60,437 nucleotides of DNA from Verrucomicrobiales bacterium (GTDB lineage Bacteria; Verrucomicrobiota; Verrucomicrobiia; Limisphaerales; JAYPXF01), in contig PBAL01000093.1 of the NCBI GenBank assembly GCA_002715965.1, positions 1 through 60,437 of the forward strand. The letters run 5' to 3'. The notes under the pieces are model-generated. The model saw only the letters and a program-made list of their open reading frames with translations, made no database searches and was not told where the DNA came from. Within the stretch, counting starts at the first letter, position 1; each line of letters begins with the position of its first letter. The position numbers and the translations under genes were made by a program. Shown piece after piece: positions 51,074-59,764 of this stretch.

Positions 51074-53770
51074 CTAATCGTCTCCGTTGAGGGCGTCCTC
51101 GATGGCATCCCCTGCTTCGCCCTTCACCTCGTCCAATCCGCGATCTTCGCGCTTGCGACCGGGATCGACGACTGCGACGACGAGCAATACCAAACCTGCC
51201 ACGATCGCAAACACCGTGATCTTCAGCGCCGGCGGTTTGGGTTCGAAGCGGAACACCACTTTGTGTTTGCCCGGCGGCAGCAGCACTCCACGCATCAGGT
51301 AATTGCAGCGGAGCAGCTCGGTGGCCTGGTCATTCACATAGACCGACCACTTGGGGGAATGCTTGTCGTTCAGCAGAAGCACGGAATCAACGGCCGCGTT
51401 GGCTTCGAGAACGATTTCGCGTGGGTTGTAGGATTGGAACGTGACTGTGCCACTCTGGTTCGGTCCAGCAACCCGCGGCATGGGGACCGGATTGTTCACA
51501 ATGACGGTCTGGTGTGGGTCGAACACGGCGTTCGTCAGCAAGCTGAGAGTCTCGGCTTCGTTCGTGGTGACCAGCCAGTTGGAGAACAGTTTGGCGCGCG
51601 GCAATGCGCCTGTGAATTCAAGTAGCCCCAACGAACCGTTGGTGGCGGGCATTACAGTAATGTCCTCCAAGGTCATCCCGCTCTGGTCGGGTTTCTTTGA
51701 GACCAGGTGAAACGCAGCGCGCAACACAAAGCGATTCCTGCCATTGTCCAGAGCAGGGCCCATCTGCTGTGCAAAGGCGCCACCAAGACCGAGAATCCAT
51801 TTCGTATTCGTCAGCTCCCATAACCGAATCAGTGTGGGCGCCTGGCTGGCGGGAAGTGTGTCCCGATATTTCTTGTTCTCTTCAAGCGTGCGCGGTTCCT
51901 GGGTCAGGTCGATGGTCTGGACATTGTTGTAGGGGAAGAGATGCTGCGTCCACTCAATGGCGTAGAGCTGATGCATCATGCTCAAAACCTGATTCGCCTC
52001 CGGAACGTTTACCGGAAACGGATAAACGGAGACGCGATGCTCGTGCGCATTCTGTTTGAAAAATTCAACGACCGCGTTGCTCTGGTATTTGTAGGTGTAG
52101 TCCCAGTAGTGAACCCAGGGACGATTCGCATAAAAGAACTGAGCTGCCAGGATGACGACCAATGCAATGCCCGAAATCTTCTGCCGACGTCCGCTGAGGT
52201 ACCCGCTTTGAATGAGCACGACGGCCAGAGCCGAAATCACGAGAAAGCCGAGAAAGACCGCCAGTTCGCCAACCGCAAAATGACTGACCGCATTGGCAGT
52301 GGTGGCATCAATGCCCTCCGTCGTGAGCCATTGGGAGAACTTCTCCTTCTTGATCGAAAAGGCCAGCGTGATAAAGAGTGCCAATCCCGCAAACGAGCCC
52401 AGTCCTATCACCCAGCGTCGGTCAAACTCGGTCACGGATTTCCACCACCGAACGAGGTGATCCGAAATTCCTACACTGGATTCCCTGGTCGCCTTCGCTC
52501 CCAGTCTGAACAATCCATGTGCGCCGTAAGCAAAGAGAATCACCAACGCGAGGTGGACAATGTGAAGGAACTTCAACGGGCTTCGGATCGTCGACATGTA
52601 GGGCACTGCATAGAAAAACTGGAACACCGGCGCATGTCGGCCGAAGGCAAGCAACAGACACAGCAACGCAGTTCCCGACCAGAACCAGATCTGTTTTCGT
52701 TCGTCTTCAGAATATGGATTACCGCTCTTTCGAATTGATTGAATCAGCGCGAAGGCTGCAAGCAAAACGACCAGCAGCCCGGCGTATTCGCCCGAGCCCG
52801 AATGACGTGCGATTCCCTGGCCGGTTGATTTCCACGTTGCCGAGCGGCCGATACTTCCCCAGTAACTGCCACCCTCCGGGGTGTCCATTCGATATCCATA
52901 CAAGCCCGGGATGATCAACCGGAGCGTTTCCAGTTTCGGAAAACTCCATTGCGTGGCGAATTCCCACTGCCCCTTCTTGGTCGCTTCATCCTGTGCCGTT
53001 CCCGCAATCCCCTTGATCTGCGTGCTCACCAAGGTATGCACGATGTGCGCTGCCATGAGCCCGGCAAACAAGACGACCAAGCCCATTCGAATCGCGATCT
53101 TAGGAGCCGCCTGCCTGACGGTCTCACCGCGGCTCAGGTAAAGAAACACACCATAAGCGGCAACCAGGAGACTCAGCAATGCCCCCGTGTCAAATCCCTC
53201 TGAAACCGAAATCCCCGTCGCCAGACCCGCGAGGCAACTCATCACCAGCGGTTGCGAGCGTGTGGACTTCACCAGCGCTGCCAGCGCAAGCACGGCCGCT
53301 GTCGCGCACAACACCCAAGATGGCAATCCCCAGCACGCGACGGAAAAACGATTTCCGTTCAACGCCGCGGCAACGGCACCCAGGAGACACACCCAGTCGT
53401 TGAAACCCATCGTTCGCAGGAGGAACCACACCGACAGGCCGAACATCAGCAGCGCAATCGGACAATAGAACTTGGCAAATCCCACCGGACCAAAGATCCA
53501 GAACAAAAGGCTCGTCATCCCCGGATTGGCCGCCAGCGAGTCTCCCCCCACCCAGTTCAAATCGCTCCAGATTCCGTAGAACACGTCGGGGAAAACCCCG
53601 GCTGAAGCAGCCATGTGCACACCGAGCGGACCGTCATTCGAGAAGATGACCTGGTTGCTCTGGAAACTCTTGGCAAAGAAGAAAGTCAGACAGCCGGCCA
53701 GCACCGCGAAGGTGATCAGAAAGCTCTTCCATGCCGAGCCGGATGAATTGTCAGATTCGCCTGAGGCCAT
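51074..53770 (-). CDS. YfhO-type polytopic membrane protein (2)
   Basis: 898 residues from ATG 53770 (MASGESDNSS); an upstream frame to 53914 lacks a good start. At least 12 hydrophobic helices are visible (for example FLITFAVLAGCLTFFFA, GLVVLFAGLMAAHIVHTLV, LVILFAYGAHGLF, GLALFITLAFSI, IALVVILAAQFF), followed by a soluble C-terminal part that ends in a helix (ITVFAIVAGLVLLVVAVV) and an acidic tail. The LLPPGKHKVVFRFEP segment next to the last helix resembles YfhO-like proteins, as in the gene at 1506-3782. Role: possibly glycosylation or surface polymer export; not established. It is divergent from metF. Confidence 0.75.
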   Translation of the reverse strand: MASGESDNSSGSAWKSFLITFAVLAGCLTFFFAKSFQSNQVIFSNDGPLGVHMAASAGVFPDVFYGIWSDLNWVGGDSLAANPGMTSLLFWIFGPVGFAKFYCPIALLMFGLSVWFLLRTMGFNDWVCLLGAVAAALNGNRFSVACWGLPSWVLCATAAVLALAALVKSTRSQPLVMSCLAGLATGISVSEGFDTGALLSLLVAAYGVFLYLSRGETVRQAAPKIAIRMGLVVLFAGLMAAHIVHTLVSTQIKGIAGTAQDEATKKGQWEFATQWSFPKLETLRLIIPGLYGYRMDTPEGGSYWGSIGRSATWKSTGQGIARHSGSGEYAGLLVVLLAAFALIQSIRKSGNPYSEDERKQIWFWSGTALLCLLLAFGRHAPVFQFFYAVPYMSTIRSPLKFLHIVHLALVILFAYGAHGLFRLGAKATRESSVGISDHLVRWWKSVTEFDRRWVIGLGSFAGLALFITLAFSIKKEKFSQWLTTEGIDATTANAVSHFAVGELAVFLGFLVISALAVVLIQSGYLSGRRQKISGIALVVILAAQFFYANRPWVHYWDYTYKYQSNAVVEFFKQNAHEHRVSVYPFPVNVPEANQVLSMMHQLYAIEWTQHLFPYNNVQTIDLTQEPRTLEENKKYRDTLPASQAPTLIRLWELTNTKWILGLGGAFAQQMGPALDNGRNRFVLRAAFHLVSKKPDQSGMTLEDITVMPATNGSLGLLEFTGALPRAKLFSNWLVTTNEAETLSLLTNAVFDPHQTVIVNNPVPMPRVAGPNQSGTVTFQSYNPREIVLEANAAVDSVLLLNDKHSPKWSVYVNDQATELLRCNYLMRGVLLPPGKHKVVFRFEPKPPALKITVFAIVAGLVLLVVAVVDPGRKREDRGLDEVKGEAGDAIEDALNGDD

Positions 53771-53971
53771 TGATAAAACCGGCGCGCAACGTACCTGAAT
53801 TGAACCCGCTTCCAAGAAGATTCTGGATGTCTGCATGATCCACTGCATGGACCCCGCTCGCTCGGAATTTGTGCATGCTTCCAGCCGGTGCAACACGGCG
53901 CCCGGGCCATTCAACGTGGCTCATTGTCCTTATGCTTGCCATGTCCACCCAGACGCGACACTGTGCGCGCG

Positions 53972-54856
53972 ATGCGATTCATACGGGACATTCACGCCGA
54001 ACGTCACGCTGAGAACAAGCCCTGCATCTCCTTCGAATTCTTCCCGCCGAAGACCGCCGAGGGCGACAAGGCATTGCTCGAAAAACACATCCCGGCGTTG
54101 ATGGAACTGAAACCCGACTACTGCTCGGTGACCTATGGCGCGGGCGGCTCTACCAAGGAGAAGACCGCCGACATCGTCGAGTCCGTCCAGAACCAGCATC
54201 AGCTCACCACGATGATGCATCTGACCTGTGTCGAGGCAACCCGATCCGAGCTCGAAGGCGTGGTCGCCGATGCCAAAAACCGCGGAGTGAAGAACGTCCT
54301 CGCACTGCGTGGCGATCCTCCCGGGGGTGGTGAATTCAGGGTGGCCGAGGGCGGATTCGAATTCAGCTATCAACTCGTCGAAATGCTGAAGGAGCAGGGC
54401 GACTTGTCCATCGGCACGGCCGGTTTTCCCGAAGGGCACATTCACTGCACCGAAGGCAAATACGTGGATTGGGAACGGCTTGCCAACAAGGTTCGCTGCG
54501 GTGCCGACTTCGTGATCACCCAGTTGTTTTTCGACAACGCCGACTATTTTGAATTCGTCGATCACCTGCGCGACAAGCACGGGATCACCGTTCCCATCGT
54601 TCCGGGTGTCCTGCCGATCATTTCCGCAGGATTGATCAAGCGCTTCACCCAGCTTTGTGGCGCCAAGCTTCCCGATCCATTGGTCGAGCAACTCGAAGCC
54701 TGTGCCAACGACGATGAGGTGAAGGAATTCGGAATCGAGTTCGCCACCAAACAGTTGAAGGAACTCATCGATCGCGGCGCGCCAGGTGTTCATTTTTACA
54801 CCTTGAACAAGGCCTACTCGACGACGAAGATCATGCAGAATTTGGGGCTCGCCTAA
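53972..54856 (+). CDS. metF: 5,10-methylenetetrahydrofolate reductase
   Basis: Reduces 5,10-methylene-THF to 5-methyl-THF for methionine synthesis; FAD-dependent barrel. 294 residues, normal length. ATG 53972 (MRFIRDIHAE) chosen. Signatures: ISFEFFPPKT (20-28), SVTYGAGGST, HLTCVEATRSEL, VLALRGDPP and DFVITQLFFDN. The 201-bp divergent gap with the YfhO-type gene holds the promoter; I saw no SAM or SAH riboswitch signature there. The tRNA-Arg gene follows 16 bp after its stop. Confidence 0.96.
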   Translation: MRFIRDIHAERHAENKPCISFEFFPPKTAEGDKALLEKHIPALMELKPDYCSVTYGAGGSTKEKTADIVESVQNQHQLTTMMHLTCVEATRSELEGVVADAKNRGVKNVLALRGDPPGGGEFRVAEGGFEFSYQLVEMLKEQGDLSIGTAGFPEGHIHCTEGKYVDWERLANKVRCGADFVITQLFFDNADYFEFVDHLRDKHGITVPIVPGVLPIISAGLIKRFTQLCGAKLPDPLVEQLEACANDDEVKEFGIEFATKQLKELIDRGAPGVHFYTLNKAYSTTKIMQNLGLA

Positions 54857-54872
54857 GCTGCCTCATCCCAGT

Positions 54873-54949
54873 GCACCCGTAGCTCAACCGGATAGAGCAC
54901 CTGGCTTCGAACCAGGGGGTTAGGGGTTCGAATCCCTTCGGGTGTGCCA
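54873..54949 (+). tRNA. tRNA-Arg (anticodon TCG)
   Basis: A full 77-base cloverleaf: acceptor GCACCCG with CGGGTGT (first pair G-U), D arm GCTC..GAGC, anticodon arm CCTGG-CTTCGAA-CCAGG with anticodon TCG, five-base variable loop, T arm with TTCGAAT, discriminator G and encoded CCA at 54947-54949. It reads CGA codons. Confidence 0.97.
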
Positions 54950-55126
54950 CTTTTTCGACAGTTCCGAATCTTCTCATCCGGTTTGAGACACTTTTGTCCG
55001 CTCGGATCTCTACAAATCCGCTGGTTGTCGAATTCGAAACTCCGGCTTACGAATCAGCTTGGATGCTTCAACCTGCGCCGTCTGCCTCACCCGTCGGGAG
55101 TCTTGTAGTCAGGGATGAACTCCGGG

Positions 55127-56128
55127 TTAGCGCTTCGGCATCTCGCACATCAGTGTCGACGCACCCACGACCTCCACGAAGTGCTTCCATTGAAATCGCT
55201 CCCGTCGACTCGTGGCCACTTGAGCCGCACGGATCATGAACTTGGTGAACTTACCCAGTCCGTGCTCACCCGTGCTGCTCTTGACCAAGGCAACCGCCTC
55301 GCCACTCGGTTTGCCCAACTTGTGATGTCGATAGATCAATGCGACGCCGGATGGACTGGGTGCGTTTTCCAACTGCAATTCCCAGATCCCCCGCTTGCGC
55401 AGTTGCTTGAGGGATTGTGCAAATTCCCCCCGCTTGATCTGACTGCGAAAGACGTTTGCGCCACACAGCACCAGGCCGCATTGGGTCTGTTCCTGCAACT
55501 GCCGTAGCACCGACATGCATTTCACCGTCGCCTGTTTCTGATAGGAAACGAAGGCTTCGTGCACTTCGTCCAGGATCAGCAACTTGGTGTCATCCAGATA
55601 GCGCAACACACGGTTCCTCAGATTCTCGAAACAGGCCCGGCTTGAGATGTGGCAGGCTTCGGCGATCGCCCGCATCATGCTCTGAACACCGGCACTGGCC
55701 GGCATGAGCACATAGACGGTCTACCCTTGATTGTTACGCCGGGCATACTCCTTCAACGAGGCCGTCTTCCCAATCTGCGATTCCCCGTAGACCATCGCGA
55801 TGGTGTTGCAGAGCAAGGCCTCATCGCAGACCTTTGAGATTCGCTGAAACACCGTTGTTTCGACAAATACTTCTCGGTCCTTCCCACCTCGATCGATTGC
55901 CTCTTGCCGCAGCGTCTCGATCCTCCTGCACTCCTCGGCAATGTCCGGCGGATGGCCGGTGTGCTTGTGAATATAGGTGCCGTTCCAGATGCGGAAGACC
56001 GTGGTCGATGATATGCCGGAGTGGGCTTCCACGTCGCCCCAGTTCCACTCGTTGTCCTTCGCGTGGCCGTAGAGCCATCGGGCGAGGTCGCGTTGCTCTG
56101 GCGGGTAGCCGACCGTCTTCACCGTCAT
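55127..56128 (-). pseudogene. MuB-like AAA ATPase, broken by in-frame TAG
   Basis: On the minus strand the gene runs from ATG 56128 (MTVKTVGYPPEQRDLARWL) to 55127. Walker A is YGESQIGKTAS and Walker B is LLILDEVHEAF. In between, codon 55723-55721 is TAG, and the frame goes on unchanged (TVYVLMPASAGVQSMM). A single CAG-to-TAG change would explain this; I infer Gln. N-terminal residues include an HTH-like segment (WNWGDVEAHSGISSTTVFRIWNG). Such ATPases serve Mu/Tn7-type transposition as target selectors. It overlaps the end of the transposase gene and is no longer made intact. Confidence 0.78.
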
Positions 56129-56149
56129 TGTGTCGCCTGACACGTTCAA

Positions 56150-57110
56150 TCGCTGGCGGGTGGGAATGTTTGATCACGCGAGTTTCGGCTGCCTCCATCG
56201 CGATGGCCTGTTGTTCACTGCTCAGGTGGGTGAGCCGTTCCAACGGGATCCAGGGCGTGTCGTGGGCAAAGCGGATCTCCTTGGAAATCAGTCCCGCTTC
56301 TATCCAGCCCTCCAACTCGTGATCCTGTCGCCGATTGATCTGCTCCAAGATCTCGGTCACCACCGTGAAAGCCTCGCGGTATTCGAGGAACGGCAACCGT
56401 AGTTTCGCCGCCTGTTCTGGAGGCAGCGTCGCCATGCCCTTGAGCAGACGGTTGTTATGCCTGTCCCTTCCAGCCGATCCTCCGGGCAATTTAGCCGGGC
56501 ATTGATACCTGTCTGTCCGGGAATCAACAGTGTATCCGCCGTTTCGTTGTGAACTAGTGCAGTGCAGGGATTCCAGGGCGGCCTTGGGGTGGTAGTTTCC
56601 CTTGCTCTGCCCGTCATACATCCCGGCAAACGCCGCCTTGCCCTGCAACCCAGATCGCTCGACCCGCACCTTGCCACCCGTCAGGTCAAACAAGACCTGT
56701 TCGGTCTCTTCGCGAATCGCCGCCGTCCCGTGTTCGACAATCAGCGTCGTCCCCTTGCCGGCACGGGCTACCGCGACGACCTTGGGCCGTAGCTCTGCCG
56801 CGGCAGTTCGTCCAACGCGGGCCGCCTGTAGTTCGAACTTCGAGGGTGCGTAGTGCATGAGGTTGCCATAGCTCCAGCCCGGCGGATGTGCGCTGTTCCG
56901 GACTCGTTCGGGTGGGGAGTCATAGCCGGGAATCGTCCGCGACATGTCGCCCGTTGACCAAGCCTGCCAGTCGCGCAGCAATCGGCGGTAGGCCGGCCGG
57001 CACTTACGCTGGTTGCGTTCGCACAACGCCTTCCAATGATCGAGGAACTCACGCGGTAACCGCACGCCTGGATCACCCGCCAGCGCAAACCGTAGCAACT
57101 CCGCTGCATC
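56150..57110 (-). pseudogene. MuA-like transposase remnant
   Basis: Recognisable pieces, read on the minus strand: LPREFLDHWKALCERNQRKCRPAYRR with WSYGNLMHYAPSKFELQAARVGR; then ELRPKVVAVARAGKGTTLIVEHGTAA, where two distant parts appear joined, suggesting loss of much of the DDE catalytic core; then GLQGKAAFAGMYDGQSKGNYHPKAALESL. Between about 56565 and 56470 the sense continues in another frame (HNETADTLLIPGQTG..PEDRLEG) before it returns (DRHNNRLLKGMATLPPEQAAKL). The N-terminus is also missing. So it holds at least one internal deletion and two frameshifts and cannot be active. Confidence 0.72.
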
Positions 57111-57464
57111 GCGGCCAACTACATCATTGCCAATGACCTGGATGATTCCGGTGCCAAAAAGATCCGCGTGCTGCCCAACGAACCCTTCTCGCGCGGAAAG
57201 TCCCCCATCAAAGTGCTGCAGTACTTCTCCTGCGGAGTGGCGGTCATCGGCCAGCCCTATGGCGCCACGGGCGAACTGACGCTCGACGAAATAAACTCCC
57301 TTTTCATCGGCCTGAACCGCAACTGGGAAGACGCCCTCTCCCTGCTCATCGAAAACGAACCCATCCGCCGCGAACTCGCCGAGACCGGCACCAAGCAGTT
57401 CAAACATCACCACACCACCCGCCAGCTGTTCCCGCGCCTGATCGATCTACTCACCGAAGAGTGA
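57105..57464 (+). pseudogene. 3' fragment of a GT4-type glycosyltransferase
   Basis: Only about 120 C-terminal codons remain: YIIANDLDDSGAKKIRVLPNE, SRGKSPIKVLQYFSCGVAVIG, GELTLDEINSLFIGLNRNWEDAL and a helical tail ending RLIDLLTEE. The SPIKVLQYFSCG motif is the nucleotide-sugar-binding end of family-4 glycosyltransferases. The 5' part is not found on the other side of the transposon remnant, which meets it near 57105. Its last 18 bp overlap the end of the convergent intact glycosyltransferase. Confidence 0.72.
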
Positions 57465-58538
57465 CCGATAAATCTCCGACATCCGCGCGGCACACTTTTC
57501 GATCAGAAACCGATCACGAATACGCTGCTGACATTCGGCAACGGGCGGACTGATTGTCGCCCATTTTTCGTTCAAACCGGCAATTCGCTCCGCCAAAGCG
57601 ATGACATCGCCGGATGGAAAAACAAATTCTGATTCCTGCAACACGTGTCCCATGGCACCGGTCAGACTGGACAACAACGGCACTCCGGCCGCCAACACCT
57701 CGATCGCGGCCATTCCCATTGTTTCGAAGCGCGAAGGATTGATCACCAGGTCATAGCCGCGAACGGTCTCACGAAAGTCCGGATTCCGGCCGACGAATCG
57801 GCAGGTCCCGGTCGGCAGCCGGTGGAGTTGTTGATCCCATTCAGGAACCTCCGGTTTGTCACCGTTGAAATCGAAGACCGTTCCGTTGGGGAGGGCATCT
57901 TGCTCATGCAAGTGGCACAAGGCGTCAATCACGTCTCCCCATCCCTTGCCTGGTGCCGGAGTTCCGATAACCAGCACGCGCGCCGGGAACGTTGCGGGCT
58001 TCGGCTTGGCAGCCATGAATTCATCCGGGTGAATTCCGTCAGGCACCCACTCAATGGTACCGCTGTTCGACCAGGCTGTCGCCGTATCTGCCAATTCTTC
58101 GCCAGCACAGAGCACCCGGTCGAATTCCCCGCATCGGTATTTGGCAAAGTCCCTTTCAGTCATTCCTCCCGAGCGCATAAGCATCACCGAACCGGCGTTG
58201 TTCTGGTTTGCCAGATGCAGGCTGAGCAGGCCTTCAAGATGATCGTTGGCATGCACCACGACCGGGCGACAACCCAGGTCCGTCAAGCCTTTGGCAACCC
58301 GTTTTGCCCATCCGGCATTTCCCGCCAGTCGCCCGGTGATCGTACGGGATTTCGGAAATGGTTCGATCAATCGGGGAACGCCGGCACGATCGCATTCCTC
58401 CGTCAGCCAACCCTCACTGCCGGTGACCAGCACCGGATTCAACGGCTTGATCAGCTCGTGACGAATCAAACGCGACAGACATACCTGCGCCCCGGCCTGC
58501 CCGGCGCGCTGCTGCACGAACACCACCGCATCATCCAT
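57447..58538 (-). CDS. Glycosyltransferase family 4 (GT-B)
   Basis: 363 residues. The N-terminal half carries QQRAGQAGAQVCLSRLIRHEL (acceptor side); the C-terminal half has VLVIGTPAPGKGWGDVIDAL, CRFVGRNPDFRETVRGYDLVINPSRFETMGMAAIEVLAAGVPLLSS, the EX7E-type donor site (Glu in RFETMGMAAIEVLAAG). Probably adds a sugar to a surface glycan or lipopolysaccharide. No signal peptide; cytoplasmic face. It follows the methyltransferase gene by 49 bp. Confidence 0.88.
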   Translation of the reverse strand: MDDAVVFVQQRAGQAGAQVCLSRLIRHELIKPLNPVLVTGSEGWLTEECDRAGVPRLIEPFPKSRTITGRLAGNAGWAKRVAKGLTDLGCRPVVVHANDHLEGLLSLHLANQNNAGSVMLMRSGGMTERDFAKYRCGEFDRVLCAGEELADTATAWSNSGTIEWVPDGIHPDEFMAAKPKPATFPARVLVIGTPAPGKGWGDVIDALCHLHEQDALPNGTVFDFNGDKPEVPEWDQQLHRLPTGTCRFVGRNPDFRETVRGYDLVINPSRFETMGMAAIEVLAAGVPLLSSLTGAMGHVLQESEFVFPSGDVIALAERIAGLNEKWATISPPVAECQQRIRDRFLIEKCAARMSEIYRSLFGE

Positions 58539-58587
58539 TGGCAGACTCCCGATGCGACGGATGCGGCATGATGATCGATTCGTTCCG

Positions 58588-59217
58588 TCAGTCCTTCACG
58601 CGACGGGCGATCACATACACGTCATCGCCCACCAAATAGCTGCCCAACAGGGCATTGCGGATGGCGTAGATGATCTTGCGACGCAGCGATGGACGCCGAT
58701 CAGAGTATTCGGCCGATTCAACCCCCTCCCAACCACCCGCCGATTTGAGCAGCTTGCCGATGGCCGATCCCGGATAGGGCCGGACATGCGTCGGGTCGCG
58801 CCAAAAGTCACCGACCATCCGGCGAAGGTTCCGCGGATTCGGAGTCATGATCAGGAACGGCGCGCCGGGCTTCAGCACTGGCGCCAAAAGGCGAAAGAGT
58901 TCCTCCACATCCTTCGGCGCAAAATGCTCGATGATGTGGGAGGCCACGGCGCCATCGGCCGATTCACAGGGACAGTTCTTGAGGTAATCGAAGAAACTGG
59001 CCTGCTCGACGTCCAGGCCCCGTTCGCGGCATTGCCGGCAAAGCTCTTCGTCCAGTTCGATTCCCTTTGCGGTGATGCCGGCATGCTTGAACAGCTTGAG
59101 TAGAAACCCACGACCGCTGGCCACATCCAGCACGGCCTTGCATTCGCTGAAACGGCCGATGAAGGGACTGAAATAGCGGGCGGCAATTTCCTTTTCTCTC
59201 GCGTCGGGAACGTGCAT
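58588..59217 (-). CDS. SAM-dependent class I methyltransferase
   Basis: 209 residues. The SAM motif is VLDVASGRGFLLKLF (about 29-43), then IELDEELCRQC, then ADGAVASHIIEHF (motif II/III) and LAPVLKPGAPFLIMTPNP. Length and layout match Methyltransf_11/23 enzymes that often modify sugars in polysaccharide clusters. Its position between two glycosyltransferases supports this; the substrate is unknown. Confidence 0.86.
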   Translation of the reverse strand: MHVPDAREKEIAARYFSPFIGRFSECKAVLDVASGRGFLLKLFKHAGITAKGIELDEELCRQCRERGLDVEQASFFDYLKNCPCESADGAVASHIIEHFAPKDVEELFRLLAPVLKPGAPFLIMTPNPRNLRRMVGDFWRDPTHVRPYPGSAIGKLLKSAGGWEGVESAEYSDRRPSLRRKIIYAIRNALLGSYLVGDDVYVIARRVKD

Positions 59218-59475
59218 CGATTTCTGGCCTGAGTGTCTTAAACCGCTTTACGGCAAGTCAATGACTCATGTGGTTGGTCCCAAGCGGCGGGGAGCATCCC
59301 AGTTTATTGCATTCGGCCTGTCTACCGGGCCCAAAGGACCAAGCCTAAGCCGTAAGCATGCAGTAGAAAATCGATCGATTGCAACCAGAGCCCTTGCAGG
59401 ATGGGCATTCCCGGTCTGTTGCCCAAAAGGATTGTTCCTGATTATTGGATAAGATCATTGGCGCCAGCCTTGTAG

Positions 59476-59494
59476 CGGTGGCTTTTAGCCGCCG
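59476..59494. repeat. REP-like hairpin CGGTGGCT-TTT-AGCCGCCG
   Basis: An 8-bp stem with one G-T pair and a TTT loop, flanked by CCTTGTAG and ACCTCGGGGTG. It resembles short palindromes seen between genes in verrucomicrobial genomes; no T-run follows, so a terminator role is doubtful. Confidence 0.5.
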
Positions 59495-59714
59495 ACCTCG
59501 GGGTGTTAGAAATCCATCACCAATCAATTGGGCAGCCAAGATCTTCCGGATTGCCAACGAACGGTTGGGACAATTCCATTGCGCCAAGGTCACCGCTACG
59601 CCGGTTCCGCTGCCAAACCTCGCTTTACGGTGATCCGGAATTTGGGCAACCGACCCTTCCCGGCCGTCCCGGGACCGGTGTCATGCCAACCAAAGGGTGA
59701 ATCCTGCTGCCTGC

Positions 59715-59743
59715 CTACCCAGCCCTAGGCTGACATAGGGTAG
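59715..59743. repeat. REP-like nested hairpin
   Basis: Outer stem CTACCC (59715-59720) with GGGTAG (59738-59743); inner stem AGCC (59721-59724) with GGCT (59728-59731) around CTA. It lies 22 bp past the stop of the GT9 gene and may also serve as its transcript end. Confidence 0.5.
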
Positions 59744-59764
59744 CCCCTTGGGCCAGTTTTGCAC

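Larger units (their letters stand above)
55127..57110 (-). mobile_element. Decayed MuA/MuB-type transposable element
   Basis: Consists of a transposase remnant and the MuB-like ATPase, both damaged. Downstream (tRNA side) the ATPase stop is at 55127; the other edge meets a truncated glycosyltransferase gene near 57100-57110. I did not find terminal repeats or a target duplication; 54950-55126 has no gene. The element lies between tRNA-Arg and the polysaccharide genes. Confidence 0.65.
59218..59764. other. Gene-free region with REP-like hairpins
   Basis: 547 bp with no gene I can support. It contains two hairpin elements (listed separately) and several short frames without a family match. The promoter of the methyltransferase/GT4 pair must lie in this gap or upstream of the GT9 gene. 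Confidence 0.6.

Noticed and set aside
53771..53971. SAM or SAH riboswitch upstream of metF
   Set aside because: No conserved riboswitch core or terminator was recognised in the 201-bp gap.
55821..57413. 530-codon minus-strand frame as one intact protein
   Set aside because: The first 100 codons are antisense to the glycosyltransferase fragment, the middle is the transposase remnant and the end is out of frame with the MuB-like ATPase.
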